Origin: Paenibacillus borealis
GTDB lineage: Bacteria > Bacillota > Bacilli > Paenibacillales > Paenibacillaceae
NCBI RefSeq assembly: GCF_000758665.1
Contig: NZ_CP009285.1
Span: 7,068,001-7,132,000, forward strand
Direction: 5' to 3'
DNA: 64,000 nt
The notes beneath the pieces were generated by a model, which was given only the letters and a program-made list of their open reading frames with translations, did no database searches and had not been told where the DNA came from. Positions 39,825 to 49,757 of the stretch are shown in pieces. Each line of letters begins with the position of its first letter. Position 1 is the stretch's first letter. A program made the position numbers and the translations under genes.

Positions 39825-40853
39825 TCAGCGCAGGTTCCCCGGCACAATCCGGTGATACGCAGGCTTCGGCTGATGCTTCTCATCGAACAGAAACGGCCAG
39901 TTCTTCCGTCCCCGGACCGGGAAATCATCCAGCCAGGTGTAATCATCGGCTGCACCCCAGAAGGTGACAGAGGAGATGACCCCGCGATATTCCTTCAGCA
40001 GCCGGAACACGGCTTCGTACCGCTCCGCCTGCAGCTCAAGCAGCTCCTCAGGGGGAGCCTTAAGATCCATGCGTCTGTCCTCGAAACGGAACAGCGACAT
40101 ATCCAGCTCCGTAAGCTGCAGCTGAAGACCGAGCGAAGCATATTTCTCAATCGCGGTGCGGATCTCATCCAGGCCCGGATCATACAGATTCCAGTGAGCC
40201 TGCAAGCCGACACCGTGCACCGGTACCTCCTTCTCAATCAGGGACTTCATGAGCGTGTAAATTTTGTCCCGCTTCTGCGGGTCGGATTCATTATAGTCAT
40301 TGTAGAAGAGCAGCGCCTGCGGGTCCGCTTCATGCGCGTACCGAAACGCTTCGGCAATGAAGTCAGGTCCGGCAATCTCCAGCCATTTGGATGGGCGCAG
40401 CAGCTCCCCGCCTTCATCGGCAATAGCTTCATTGACCACATCCCAGGCATAAATATCTCCCCGGTATCGCCCGACCACGGTCTCAATATGACCCTTGAGC
40501 CGGGCCAGCAGCGTATTCTTGTCTACTGCGCCGTGCGTTTTGTCCTCAAACAGCCAATCGGTTGTCTGATTATGCCATACGAGGGTGTGCCCGCGCATCG
40601 CCATGCCATGCTTCCGGGCAAAGGCTGCCAGCTGATCCGCCGCCCCGAAACGATAGATTTCTTCTGCCGGATGCAGACTCTCGAATTTCATCTCATTCTC
40701 GGCAGTAATGCTGTTGAAATGATAGGCCAGCAGCGTTTCCTGAGAAGCAATCATCCGCGGATTGACCGCTGCGCCGATCTTGAAATCATCTGCGAACACC
40801 GCTTTCAGTGCAGGCTCCTTGAAGTCCGGTCTTTCTCTCACAGCTAACAACAC
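39825..40853 (-). CDS. Intracellular GH10 endo-1,4-beta-xylanase
   Basis: This glycoside hydrolase family 10 enzyme (342 residues) cleaves xylan-derived oligosaccharides with retention. The acid/base E142 is in WDVVNEAI and the nucleophile E249 in LQLTELDMS; substrate-site motifs GHTLVWHNQ and ITAENEMKFE are intact. No signal peptide or binding module is present, so it works in the cytoplasm on imported xylo-oligosaccharides. It is the last gene of the minus-strand importer operon, 51 bases after the LplC-like permease. Confidence 0.95.
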   Translation of the reverse strand: MLLAVRERPDFKEPALKAVFADDFKIGAAVNPRMIASQETLLAYHFNSITAENEMKFESLHPAEEIYRFGAADQLAAFARKHGMAMRGHTLVWHNQTTDWLFEDKTHGAVDKNTLLARLKGHIETVVGRYRGDIYAWDVVNEAIADEGGELLRPSKWLEIAGPDFIAEAFRYAHEADPQALLFYNDYNESDPQKRDKIYTLMKSLIEKEVPVHGVGLQAHWNLYDPGLDEIRTAIEKYASLGLQLQLTELDMSLFRFEDRRMDLKAPPEELLELQAERYEAVFRLLKEYRGVISSVTFWGAADDYTWLDDFPVRGRKNWPFLFDEKHQPKPAYHRIVPGNLR

Positions 40854-40904
40854 TCCTTATTCACATTAGCCCGGATCAGGCAGAGCAGGCGCCAGTCCGG
40901 CCGC

Positions 40905-41864
40905 CTATTCTTTCACACTGCCGACATTGAGGCCAACGACAAAATACTTCTGCATAAACGGGTACACCATAAGGATTGGCACAGAGGCCACGACTGTGAT
41001 GGCTGCCCGTATGGAGAGCGGCGTCACCATTGCTCTTGCTGAATTCTGATCCATCCCCACCCCGTTTTGTACAGTAGGGTTGCTGTTGGAATTCATCGTT
41101 GAGGACAGCAGCTTCATCAGCTCATATTGCAGCGTACTGAGGTTCTGTCTGGATGAGGTATAGATAAAGGCATCAAACCAGGAGTTCCACGCGCCGACAG
41201 CCACAAACAGTGCGATGGTAGCCAGCACCGGCTTGCAGAGCGGAAACACCACCCGCATGAATATTTTGAAATCCCCGGCGCCGTCAATTTTGGCCGATTC
41301 CAGCAGGCTCTCCGGGATGGTTCCGATATAGGTACGGATGACGATCATATTGAATGCGCTGATCATCGACGGGAAAATATACACCCAAAAGCTGTTCAAC
41401 AGGTGCAGATCCTTGATCAGGAAATAGTTCGGGATCAGACCGGCGCTGAAATACATCGTTAGCACAAAGATAACCGTAATCGGCTGGCGGAATACATATT
41501 CCCTCCGGCTTAAGGTGTAAGCGAGCATGGTGGTCAGAAAAATGTTAAGAATCGTAGAAATCACTGTACGGGCTACTGAAACCAGGAAAGCATCGAAAAT
41601 AGTTCCGGTGGCAAAGATTGCCTTGTAGTTCTGAAAGGTCCATTCTCTCGGCCATAAGTAAATGCCGCCGCGGATCGTATCATTCCCTTCGTTAAATGAA
41701 ACAGCAATCGTATTGATGAATGGATATAATGTCACAAGCACCAGACAGATCATAAAGACCGTATTGAAGGAGGTAAACAGAATCGGTTCAAGCCTTCCGG
41801 TGCCTAAGCTCTTTTTCATCGTAAAGCCTGCTTGTTGCCCAGGGCTAATTTGTCGGTTATCCAT
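40905..41864 (-). CDS. LplC-type carbohydrate ABC permease
   Basis: This 319-residue six-helix CUT1 permease of the LplC/YtcP group has coupling loop ESAKIDGAGDFKIFMRVVFPL and the group-typical C-terminus MVYPFMQKYFVVGLNVGSVKE. It pairs with the LplB-type permease two bases upstream. Cargo is very likely xylo-oligosaccharides, given the xylanase. Confidence 0.94.
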   Translation of the reverse strand: MDNRQISPGQQAGFTMKKSLGTGRLEPILFTSFNTVFMICLVLVTLYPFINTIAVSFNEGNDTIRGGIYLWPREWTFQNYKAIFATGTIFDAFLVSVARTVISTILNIFLTTMLAYTLSRREYVFRQPITVIFVLTMYFSAGLIPNYFLIKDLHLLNSFWVYIFPSMISAFNMIVIRTYIGTIPESLLESAKIDGAGDFKIFMRVVFPLCKPVLATIALFVAVGAWNSWFDAFIYTSSRQNLSTLQYELMKLLSSTMNSNSNPTVQNGVGMDQNSARAMVTPLSIRAAITVVASVPILMVYPFMQKYFVVGLNVGSVKE

Positions 41865-41866
41865 AA

Positions 41867-42844
41867 CTATAACAGCCTCTCTTCCCCAAGCCGCTTAGAA
41901 ATTCCATTAGCCATAAGCAGCAATGTTACGCTGACGACCGTTTTGAAAATCCCGCCAGCAGTCGCGAGTGAATAATTCCCTTGGGCAAGCCCGTATTTAA
42001 GCACGAAGATATCTATCGTTTCCGCCCAGTCTACAACAAGCCCGTTGCCGAGCAGGTACTGCACTTCAAAGCCCGCTTCCAGGACATGTCCTATGGACAT
42101 AATCATCAGAATTACAATCGTTGCTTTAATGCCAGGCAAGGTTACAAACATCATCTTCTTGTAGCGGTTAGCGCCGTCAATTTCGGCAGCTTCATAAAGT
42201 GCAGGATCAATGGAGGCAATGGCCGCCAGATAAATAATGGTGTTCCAGCCCACTTCCTTCCACACATGCGATGCCCCTACAATTCCCCAGAAATACTTTC
42301 CTTCACTGAGCCATAGGATCGGCTCTTTAATCAGATGCAGCTTCATCAGAACGATATTCACAATCCCGTCATTGATGGACAGCGAGGTGGCCACAATGCC
42401 GGTAACGATAATCCAGGACAAGAAGTGGGGCAGATAAGAGATCGTCTGCACGGTTCTTTTCCAGAATACTTTCTTGATTTCATTCAGCAGCAGCGCAAGC
42501 ACGATGGCCGTAACAAAACCGAGAATCAGATTGATGAGCCCCATCGCCAGCGTATTGCGCAGGACACGAATGAAGTTATCATCGGTAAACAGAAACTTGA
42601 ATTGCTTAAGTCCTACCCATTCCTGCTCCCCGAAGGACTTAGCCGGCTTGTAGTTCTGAAAAGCCATGGTCCAGCCCCAAACGGGAACATAGGCAAAGAG
42701 GATAATATAGAGCATCAGGGGCACTGACATCCAAATAAGCTGATTCTGGTTTTTAATCAAACGCCAGGTAACCGGCTGCTTTTTCTTTTTTCGGTTCTTC
42801 TTCGGATGCCGGACGACAGTATCTATTTCTAGGGTCTCATCCAT
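41867..42844 (-). CDS. LplB-type carbohydrate ABC permease
   Basis: This 325-residue CUT1 permease of the LplB/YteP group has a basic N-terminus, six hydrophobic segments and coupling loop EAAEIDGANRYKKMMFVTLPGI. The following LplC gene starts two bases later. It is separated from the binding-protein gene by a 31-base hairpin. No ATPase gene is nearby, so a shared ATPase is expected. Confidence 0.94.
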   Translation of the reverse strand: MDETLEIDTVVRHPKKNRKKKKQPVTWRLIKNQNQLIWMSVPLMLYIILFAYVPVWGWTMAFQNYKPAKSFGEQEWVGLKQFKFLFTDDNFIRVLRNTLAMGLINLILGFVTAIVLALLLNEIKKVFWKRTVQTISYLPHFLSWIIVTGIVATSLSINDGIVNIVLMKLHLIKEPILWLSEGKYFWGIVGASHVWKEVGWNTIIYLAAIASIDPALYEAAEIDGANRYKKMMFVTLPGIKATIVILMIMSIGHVLEAGFEVQYLLGNGLVVDWAETIDIFVLKYGLAQGNYSLATAGGIFKTVVSVTLLLMANGISKRLGEERLL

Positions 42845-42879
42845 ATTCGTTGTCTCCTACTCCATCAAATTAATTTAGC

Positions 42880-42910
42880 AGGTGGAAGGCCGGTACCCGG
42901 CCCTCCACCT
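42880..42910 (-). other. Intercistronic hairpin between binding protein and permeases
   Basis: Arms 42880-42893 and 42897-42910 form a GC-rich stem of 14 pairs (one mismatch) with a 3-base loop and no U tract. In this position it may protect binding-protein mRNA and lower permease expression. Confidence 0.65.
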
Positions 42911-42935
42911 CCTGATCCCGGAAACAGACGCTCCG

Positions 42936-44627
42936 TTATTTACTCCAGTTCTCAATTCTCCACTTAATCTGCTCATTGATCTTGTCTTCATAAGCCTTCA
43001 CATTAGCCTTTTGGATCTGTCCGGTATAGTCGGTCCATACGGAATCGAAGTCAGCCGGGTCGGCAAGAATGGCTTTAGGCAGGAACTTGGTCTGCAGCTC
43101 ATTTAGTTTAGTACTGGCTATTTTGGCATCCGAGCCTTCAATCAGGTCGATGGACCAGGCAGGATAATAGACAGGGTTGGCCGGCGGTTCGCTGAAGAAG
43201 TCCACGTAAGAGTCATATCCATACGCATCAAGCACTTCCTTATCGAAAGGCTTCAGGCCCGCTTTGTATTCTTCAGGCTGTGCAGCGGCATCGGTTGAGT
43301 TGCCGTCACTGAAGCTTCCCTCTGTTTTTGGCAGGTAGTCAAACATCGCTTTGGCTTTGTTGGCCAGCTGCCAGGTGGCATCCGCTGCATTGTCACGCTG
43401 TTCCTGGGTTCTCATAAATCTGCCGTTCTCCACGATATAATCTTCGCCTTCAACACCCCAGGAGAAGGTTTTCTGCCAGTCTTCCTGGATCAGGGTGTCG
43501 AGCAGCTTGATAATCTGCACGGCGTTTTTGGCATTGATACTGATGCCGAAGCCATTGTTAAGGTTCAGAACCGCAAGATCGCGGTAGTAGTCTTTGGTCG
43601 ACTCGTCATATACGAGCGGAAGGCCTACATAGGTACGTTCAATTTTACCTTGGGTAGTCAGTGAATCCTCAGCAGCGTTGAAGTTCCAGTGCTGGTCGAA
43701 CATCCCCAGAACGGTACCGCTGGACAGCTTCGCCATATACTGGTCATAGTTCTGTACAAAGGTCTCTTTATCGATCAGACCCTTCTGGTTGATTTCATTC
43801 AGCTTCTGGTAGTATTGCTTCGCATAATCTTTGTCTGCAAAAATCTCAGCTACGCCGTCATTTACAACCACTCCGCCATCATTGGGATGGCCGATCAGAT
43901 GCTGCGGCGCATTGAACAGACCCCAGTTTTTCCAGTCATAGTTCAGAATTTCGAATCCTATCGTCGGGCTTCCGTCGATCTTCGGATATTTCGCCTTATA
44001 CTGCTCAATCAGGTCAAAGTATTGATCCAGTGTCTTCACCTGCGGATAATTGAATTCCTTGAGGACTGCTTTTTGAATCCAGAAGGCAGGTCCCGAATAC
44101 CATGAGCTGTTGACCTTACCATTGTATACACCGTAGTTAGGCAGGATATAAATATGACCGTCATTCGGGTCCTTCATCATGTTCCAGTAATCCGCATAAT
44201 GCGCTTTCAAATTTGGCGCGTACTCTTCAATCAGGTCTTCCAGCGGAATATAAGCCCCTGCTGCTGTAAGCTTGGTATTCCCGGTCATGAGGTCCGGGTA
44301 ATCCTGGCCGGCAATCATAACGCCCAGCTTCTGGTTAATGTCGCCTGCCAGGAATTCCATATCGAAGGTGGCTCCTGTTTCTTCCTTGATCTTCTTGTAG
44401 ATCTTGTTGTCCGGTGTCGGCTGTTGTCCGGCCGCGCCGATAAATACGCTTACGTTGAACGGTTCTATCTTGCCTTCCGTGTTAGCTGAAGCGGTTCCTG
44501 CCGCAGCTGTCTCTTCAGCTTTGCCTGCGGTATTGTTGTTGTTGCCCCCGCAGCCGGATAGCGCGAAGCTTAGGGATAACAGAACAATCAGGGAAACCTT
44601 GTACATCGCTTTCGACTTGCCCCCCAT
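42936..44627 (-). CDS. LplA-type extracellular sugar-binding lipoprotein
   Basis: This large binding protein (563 residues), typical of LplA/YtcQ-family proteins, has lipobox FALSGC near residue 26, then an Asn/Ala/Glu-rich tether. The fold begins FNVSVFIGAAGQQPTPDNKIYKKIKEETGATFDMEF. It starts at ATG 44627 after GGAGGTG. It is the first gene of the importer operon, driven by a promoter with two palindromes just upstream and probably activated by the YesN protein encoded before it. Confidence 0.93.
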   Translation of the reverse strand: MGGKSKAMYKVSLIVLLSLSFALSGCGGNNNNTAGKAEETAAAGTASANTEGKIEPFNVSVFIGAAGQQPTPDNKIYKKIKEETGATFDMEFLAGDINQKLGVMIAGQDYPDLMTGNTKLTAAGAYIPLEDLIEEYAPNLKAHYADYWNMMKDPNDGHIYILPNYGVYNGKVNSSWYSGPAFWIQKAVLKEFNYPQVKTLDQYFDLIEQYKAKYPKIDGSPTIGFEILNYDWKNWGLFNAPQHLIGHPNDGGVVVNDGVAEIFADKDYAKQYYQKLNEINQKGLIDKETFVQNYDQYMAKLSSGTVLGMFDQHWNFNAAEDSLTTQGKIERTYVGLPLVYDESTKDYYRDLAVLNLNNGFGISINAKNAVQIIKLLDTLIQEDWQKTFSWGVEGEDYIVENGRFMRTQEQRDNAADATWQLANKAKAMFDYLPKTEGSFSDGNSTDAAAQPEEYKAGLKPFDKEVLDAYGYDSYVDFFSEPPANPVYYPAWSIDLIEGSDAKIASTKLNELQTKFLPKAILADPADFDSVWTDYTGQIQKANVKAYEDKINEQIKWRIENWSK

Positions 44628-44659
44628 AAAGCACCTCCATAATGTGTTGGTCTTTAATT

Positions 44660-44698
44660 TGTAAGCACTTACATATATGAATTATAGAGGTGATCACC
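44660..44698 (-). promoter_or_regulatory. Operators and -10 upstream of the LplA-type gene
   Basis: On the minus strand, TATAAT (44681-44686) is flanked upstream by the perfect palindrome GGTGATCACC (44689-44698) and downstream by TGTAAGTGCTTACA (44660-44673). The latter resembles a catabolite-responsive element (TGWAANCGNTNWCA) except at one core base and would act as a roadblock. No good -35 is seen, consistent with activator dependence. Confidence 0.45.
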
Positions 44699-44741
44699 CT
44701 GCTAAAATACGACCGAATTAAAGGTATACCCCCATAAAAGT

Positions 44742-46286
44742 TTAGAACTTTGCATGGCGGTACTCGTTCGGGCCCATGTGCATCTCCTTTTCAAACCGTT
44801 TCAAAAACTGGCCGTAATTGACATAGCCTACACGTTCAGCTATCTCCGAGAGCTTCAGCTTGCTGCCGCGCAGCAGAACCGCCGCCTCCTGAATCCGCAG
44901 ATGATGCAGCTGCTCATTGAAAGTCATGCCGTTCTTCTTAATCAGTAATTGCCCCAGATAGACGGGATGCAGGAAGAAGACCTCTGCAAGCTTCTGAATG
45001 CTCAGACTCTCCTGAAAATGCGCACCGATATACTCGTTAATCTCCTGCACAATGCCATGCGATTTTTGATTCTGCTCACGTATCAGGAGGTCTATTGCCA
45101 TTTCGCCACAGGATAATAAGTGGCTGAGCAAAGCATTCAGCGGAAGCATCGCCTGCTGGATCTCCGGAATTCCAAAGACTGCAGCCCCCTGCTCTACACC
45201 ACTATCTTCCGCCCCGGCCGCGAGTTCGGAGATCCGGTACATGAGATGAATCACAAATTTCTTCACCACCTCCGGCGCCACATGCTGTGCACGGAAGCTG
45301 TGCTCCGCTTCCTCCAGCGCCTTACGGTAACTGTCCGCATCCAGCAGATTAACAGAATCCAGCAGGGCATCCATCAGACGGATGTGGTCATAATGATAGC
45401 TGAAGGGATTGCCCTCTATCTCCCGGTAAACCATAACCCCGGCATGCTCAGGATGATAAAAGAAATGCAGTAAAGCCTCTTTGGCACTGCGGTAACTCTC
45501 CGCGATATCCGGCAAGGAGGTCTCCGGTGCTCCAATTGCCATATAGATCTGTCCACTGCTATACTCCTGCCGGAGGCTTTTCAGCCCCCCTTCTATTGCA
45601 CTGCCATCACGGCTGTCTGCCGGTATACCATATACAATCCCGAGCATGCCCGCTTCCAGATCCATCATCACCATGGCCAGATACGCAGTCAGCAGCGCAG
45701 CCGCCCTGCCCCGCAGCTCTGCATACAGCTCCGGGGCAGTCTGAATCAGACAAAGGTTCCAGGCGCCGATTCCCTGAAAGCCAGGCAGGCCATCCAGCAG
45801 CTCCTGAAGCACCGGTTCGGCTTTTTTGCCGTACAGCAGTGCTCTAATCAAGACCGCCACCTCCTCTTCAGAGGCAATCTCATGAATCGTTCTGCGGCTC
45901 TCCTCCTGTTCCAGCTCCTGATGAATTTCCCGCAACTCCTCGGCCGCCTCCTCCGGAAAGACCGGCTTTAGCAGATAGTGGCTGATTCCGTAGCTGATGG
46001 CTGTGCGGGCATATTCAAATTCACTGTAGCCGCTCAGAATCACGAACTTGGGTCTGACTGCATCCTGCTGCTGCCAGGCCTCTATCATCTCCAGACCATT
46101 CATAAGCGGCATATTCACATCTGTAATTACCAGATCCGGCTGCAGCTGCTTCATCAGCCGCAGCCCCTCCCGGCCGTTGCCGCAGGTTCCGCACAATTCG
46201 AAGCCGAGTTCCTCCCAATCAATCCACAGCTGCATGCCTTCAAGGGCACTCGGCTCATCATCAATCAATAATACTTTGTATTTCAC
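44742..46286 (-). CDS. YesN-type response regulator (second of the xylan locus)
   Basis: This 514-residue regulator has a receiver domain with LLIDDEPSALEG and phospho-acceptor D56, a long middle region, and an AraC-type double HTH (LSIQKLAEVFFLHPVYLGQLLIKKNG to the end). The start codon is GTG 46286, six bases after GAGGTG, and it lies 3 bases past the kinase stop, so kinase and regulator are co-translated. It ends just before the importer promoter and is the best candidate for its activator. Confidence 0.92.
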   Translation of the reverse strand: MKYKVLLIDDEPSALEGMQLWIDWEELGFELCGTCGNGREGLRLMKQLQPDLVITDVNMPLMNGLEMIEAWQQQDAVRPKFVILSGYSEFEYARTAISYGISHYLLKPVFPEEAAEELREIHQELEQEESRRTIHEIASEEEVAVLIRALLYGKKAEPVLQELLDGLPGFQGIGAWNLCLIQTAPELYAELRGRAAALLTAYLAMVMMDLEAGMLGIVYGIPADSRDGSAIEGGLKSLRQEYSSGQIYMAIGAPETSLPDIAESYRSAKEALLHFFYHPEHAGVMVYREIEGNPFSYHYDHIRLMDALLDSVNLLDADSYRKALEEAEHSFRAQHVAPEVVKKFVIHLMYRISELAAGAEDSGVEQGAAVFGIPEIQQAMLPLNALLSHLLSCGEMAIDLLIREQNQKSHGIVQEINEYIGAHFQESLSIQKLAEVFFLHPVYLGQLLIKKNGMTFNEQLHHLRIQEAAVLLRGSKLKLSEIAERVGYVNYGQFLKRFEKEMHMGPNEYRHAKF

Positions 46287-46289
46287 GGG

Positions 46290-48107
46290 TTACACCTCGC
46301 CTTCCAAGGGATGATTCAGCTCAAGCAGCCTGAGGGGAATGCCAAAGGTGACCACGGTCCCCAGCCCCGGTGTGCTGGATATCTCGAAGCGCACCTGATC
46401 CGCATAATACAGCTCCAGCCTGCGGTATACGTTACGGATCCCGATATTGGCCCCTGAGGAATTCTCATTGCGGATGGCAAACAGCAGCTCCTTAAGCTTA
46501 TCCGGTTCGATGCCTTTGCCGTTATCCGATACAGTGATCTGCAGCCGGTTGTCCAGCACTGCCGTTGTCACCCGGATGATGCCCAGCCCTTCGACCGTCT
46601 GCAGGCCATGCTTGCAGGAGTTCTCAACCAGCGGCTGCATGCTCAGCTTCGGGATTTTATATTTCAGGGACTGCTCATCAATCTCAAATACGTAGTCGAA
46701 TTTATCCCTGAACCTGAATTTCTCAATTTTGAGATACATCTCGATGAAGGTGATCTCCTCCTGCACCGACACCAGATCCTCCTTCCAGCTGAGCAGCCTG
46801 CGCAGCAGCTTCGACAGGCTTTTCACAATATCCGTAACATCGGTATATTTGTTCTTGGTGCAGACCACCAGAATCGCATTCAGCGTGTTGAACAGGAAAT
46901 GGGGGTTCATCTGGCTCTGCAGGAAGTTCAGCTCCGCCCTGACGCGCTCCATCTCCAGGTTCTTGCTCTGGATCTCCAGCTTGTACACATCGTTGATCAG
47001 CGAGTGGATTGTGGAGGTCATCCCGTTGAAATTACGGATCAGTCCGCCGATTTCATCCCGCCCCTCATCGATGGCGATCAGCTCAAACTTCTCGTTAGAC
47101 ACCTTCTGCATATGCCGCGACAGACGTTTCACCCGGTAATTATAGGAGCGCAGCATAATGTAGATGAACCCGCTGGTCAGCAGCGTAATCGTTGTTGCCA
47201 GCGCAGCCGCGTACAGGCGTATATCCAGAATGGCCTGCGTGATCCGTTCCCCCTGGGTGATTCCGACAATTCTCCAGCCCTTGAGATAGTTGGCCGTGCC
47301 CACAGGCACTACCTGCACATCCTCCCTCTGACCGTCGCCCAGCTGATCGAATACGGGATAAGGCTCCTCGGTGAGCCGCTGATAGCCGCTGTCTGCTGCC
47401 ATGACAATCTTGTTCTGCTCATTGATGAGGTAGAGGCTTAAGTAATCTTTTTCGCGCACAATAATGTCATAGATTTCGTTCAGGTCCAGATCAATCCGCA
47501 GCACCTTCTCATACTTATTCAAACTGCTGTAATTATCCATCGTTTCAACAACGCTTAGCGTAGGGATCGATGACGCCAGGTTCTTATTCTCACTCGTCCG
47601 GTAAGCGGTAACAAACACCTGGGTTTCTGCTTTCTTGGCCTGCCTGTACCAGTCGCTTGCCCATACCTTATCGTTCATGACCTGATAGTTCCCGCCGGAC
47701 ACAATGGTGCGGTTATCTGTGTAAATGCTGATCCGTTCCAGCTGGTTGTTGACAGGCATGTAGCTGTTCATCCGGTCCCGCAGCTGTTCGTCGAACATGC
47801 TATAGAATTCTATGGAGTCCGTGTAGGTGCGGTCCAGCAATTCATACAGGTTCTTATCCGTAGACAGGGCGTAGCCGACGGAGACCCCCCCTTCGATGAA
47901 ATCATGAATATCCTTGCGCGCCCGCTCCAGGGAAATCTCCAGGTTCTGCTGTTCTCTGGATTTAATGAGATCCGTAATCCGGTCCAGAAATACTAAATTG
48001 AGCACCATTATTGGCAGCAGCACACCTACAATGTAGATAAGGTAGAACTTATAATTAAGCGGGATATCGTTAACAATTGTCGTGAATTTAAATCTTTTTC
48101 TCCACAT
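46290..48107 (-). CDS. YesM-type sensor histidine kinase of the xylan locus
   Basis: This 605-residue membrane kinase has a TM helix near 18-40, an extracellular sensor of about 250 residues, and a second TM near 290-312. A HAMP domain follows, then the kinase core with QSQMNPHFLFNTLNAILVV and an HATPase with DNGKGIEPDKL and GANIGIRNV. It is flanked on both sides by YesN-type regulator genes, which is unusual. The signal is probably a xylan-derived sugar bound by the LplA-type protein. Confidence 0.92.
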   Translation of the reverse strand: MWRKRFKFTTIVNDIPLNYKFYLIYIVGVLLPIMVLNLVFLDRITDLIKSREQQNLEISLERARKDIHDFIEGGVSVGYALSTDKNLYELLDRTYTDSIEFYSMFDEQLRDRMNSYMPVNNQLERISIYTDNRTIVSGGNYQVMNDKVWASDWYRQAKKAETQVFVTAYRTSENKNLASSIPTLSVVETMDNYSSLNKYEKVLRIDLDLNEIYDIIVREKDYLSLYLINEQNKIVMAADSGYQRLTEEPYPVFDQLGDGQREDVQVVPVGTANYLKGWRIVGITQGERITQAILDIRLYAAALATTITLLTSGFIYIMLRSYNYRVKRLSRHMQKVSNEKFELIAIDEGRDEIGGLIRNFNGMTSTIHSLINDVYKLEIQSKNLEMERVRAELNFLQSQMNPHFLFNTLNAILVVCTKNKYTDVTDIVKSLSKLLRRLLSWKEDLVSVQEEITFIEMYLKIEKFRFRDKFDYVFEIDEQSLKYKIPKLSMQPLVENSCKHGLQTVEGLGIIRVTTAVLDNRLQITVSDNGKGIEPDKLKELLFAIRNENSSGANIGIRNVYRRLELYYADQVRFEISSTPGLGTVVTFGIPLRLLELNHPLEGEV

Positions 48108-48215
48108 GCCTTATGCACCCGGCTTTCTTATCATTATAAAATTTATAAGATTTCGGGGTCCCCGCAAAGTACCTGAGTAACCTTCGAAGCCAAAGCCCCA
48201 CTTTGTGGGGTTATC

Positions 48216-49757
48216 TCATAGCTGCTTGTTCTTATTGGCATTCTTGTAGACTGAAGGTGAAGAACCCACCCTCGCTTTGAACTTGTCGATAAAATAATCC
48301 GTATTCGAAAAGCCCACCTGCAGCGCGATATCCGATATCTTGAGCTGGGTGCGCTTAAGCAGGCCCTTGGCCGCTTCAATCCGTTTCTCATTCAGATAAT
48401 CGCTGAAGCTGCGCCCCGTCTCCTTACGGAACAGCTGGCCCAAATAGGCCGAGTTCATATGAAACTGCCTGGCGATATCCTGAAGCTGCAGCTTGTTACG
48501 GAATTCAAGATCCACGTATTGGATGACATTATAGATCGTATTCCCCTCGTTGCCCGCCCGCAGTTCAGCCAGATAAGCCGCTGCCTGGAGGCAGAGCCTA
48601 TCCACATACAGGCTCAGCCTGTAATAATCCTCCATTCCGCCCAGAGGGCCATACTCCATCCGCATCGCATTCATGATCCGGTCGGGATCTCCCTGCATTT
48701 CCGCTATGCTCCGGCATAAGGTCATCTCCAGATGGGCTACCTCAGCCCGGGCGGCATCGATCTTCAGCGGCATGGCCGTAATGGCAGCGAAGGCTTCCCT
48801 GACACAGTTCTGAATCTGTTCAGACTCACCTGCCTTAACCTTCTCCAATACACGCGTGAAGTGCCCTTCGGCGAATTCCAGAGCTTGGCCCATGTTTCTC
48901 AGGTCATTGTAGTAGAAAATCCCGCCCTTCTCCCTGCGGTATTTCACCCCCCAGACCTCAAGAGTCTGTGTGTACAATTCCCGGATGGAACGCGCCCCTG
49001 TCCTCCTTCCGCTGATCATTACAGCCACTGGAACTCCAAGCTTCTCCGACTGTGTCTTCTGCACCTGAACCGCCGCTGCCTCAATCGCTTCGGAGGACAT
49101 CCCTGCACACCGCACAATAAGCCCCGGTCTGCCCGTTGGGTCCTGAAAGACATAACCAAGCTCACCGGGGAACCCTTCCCCATCCCCTTCATTCTGACCC
49201 ATTGTGCTTGACACTGCTGCGGCAAGAATGCATTGCAGCTCCGTGCCCGGCTGAAGCTCCATCAGCTTATCCGCTGCACGCTCCAGCTCTTCGCTCCATT
49301 CCCCCTGAATGAACCGGTTGATCAGATTATTCACCAGTAGGTTGTGCTTCTTACGGCCCTCATCCCTGGAAGCGATTTCATTTTGAATGATCGCTTTGAC
49401 CTTTAACAGCAGCGCCTCGATCTCCTCATCATCAACCGGCTTCAGCAGATAGCCGTCCACCTTCTGGCGCAGCGCAGTCCGGGCATAGTTGAAATCGTCA
49501 TATCCGCTCAGAATAACGAATCTGGGCGGCGGGTCCATCACTTCCTTCACGGCAGCGATCAGCTCGAGTCCGCTCATTACGGGAAGGTTAATATCCGTAA
49601 GCAGCAAGTCCGGCTTATGCTCCTGAATGATCCGGAGTGCCTCCACAGCGCTGAGCGCTTCGGCGCAGACCTCGTAACCGGATTTCTCCCAGTCAACCAT
49701 CGTCCTAAGCCCTTCCAGAACCCACGGTTCATCGTCAACAATCATGACCTTCAGCAT
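48216..49757 (-). CDS. YesN-type response regulator (first of the xylan locus)
   Basis: This 513-residue regulator has VDDEPWVLEGL, phospho-acceptor D55 and a C-terminal AraC double HTH (LQLQDIARQFHMNSAYLGQLFRKETGRSFSDYLNEKR). A short hairpin (CCCCAC-AAA-GTGGGG on the minus strand, around 48197) follows its stop with only a weak U tract, so some read-through into the kinase gene is likely. It is similar in layout to the regulator at 44742 but clearly diverged. It may answer to the same kinase or to another. Confidence 0.92.
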   Translation of the reverse strand: MLKVMIVDDEPWVLEGLRTMVDWEKSGYEVCAEALSAVEALRIIQEHKPDLLLTDINLPVMSGLELIAAVKEVMDPPPRFVILSGYDDFNYARTALRQKVDGYLLKPVDDEEIEALLLKVKAIIQNEIASRDEGRKKHNLLVNNLINRFIQGEWSEELERAADKLMELQPGTELQCILAAAVSSTMGQNEGDGEGFPGELGYVFQDPTGRPGLIVRCAGMSSEAIEAAAVQVQKTQSEKLGVPVAVMISGRRTGARSIRELYTQTLEVWGVKYRREKGGIFYYNDLRNMGQALEFAEGHFTRVLEKVKAGESEQIQNCVREAFAAITAMPLKIDAARAEVAHLEMTLCRSIAEMQGDPDRIMNAMRMEYGPLGGMEDYYRLSLYVDRLCLQAAAYLAELRAGNEGNTIYNVIQYVDLEFRNKLQLQDIARQFHMNSAYLGQLFRKETGRSFSDYLNEKRIEAAKGLLKRTQLKISDIALQVGFSNTDYFIDKFKARVGSSPSVYKNANKNKQL

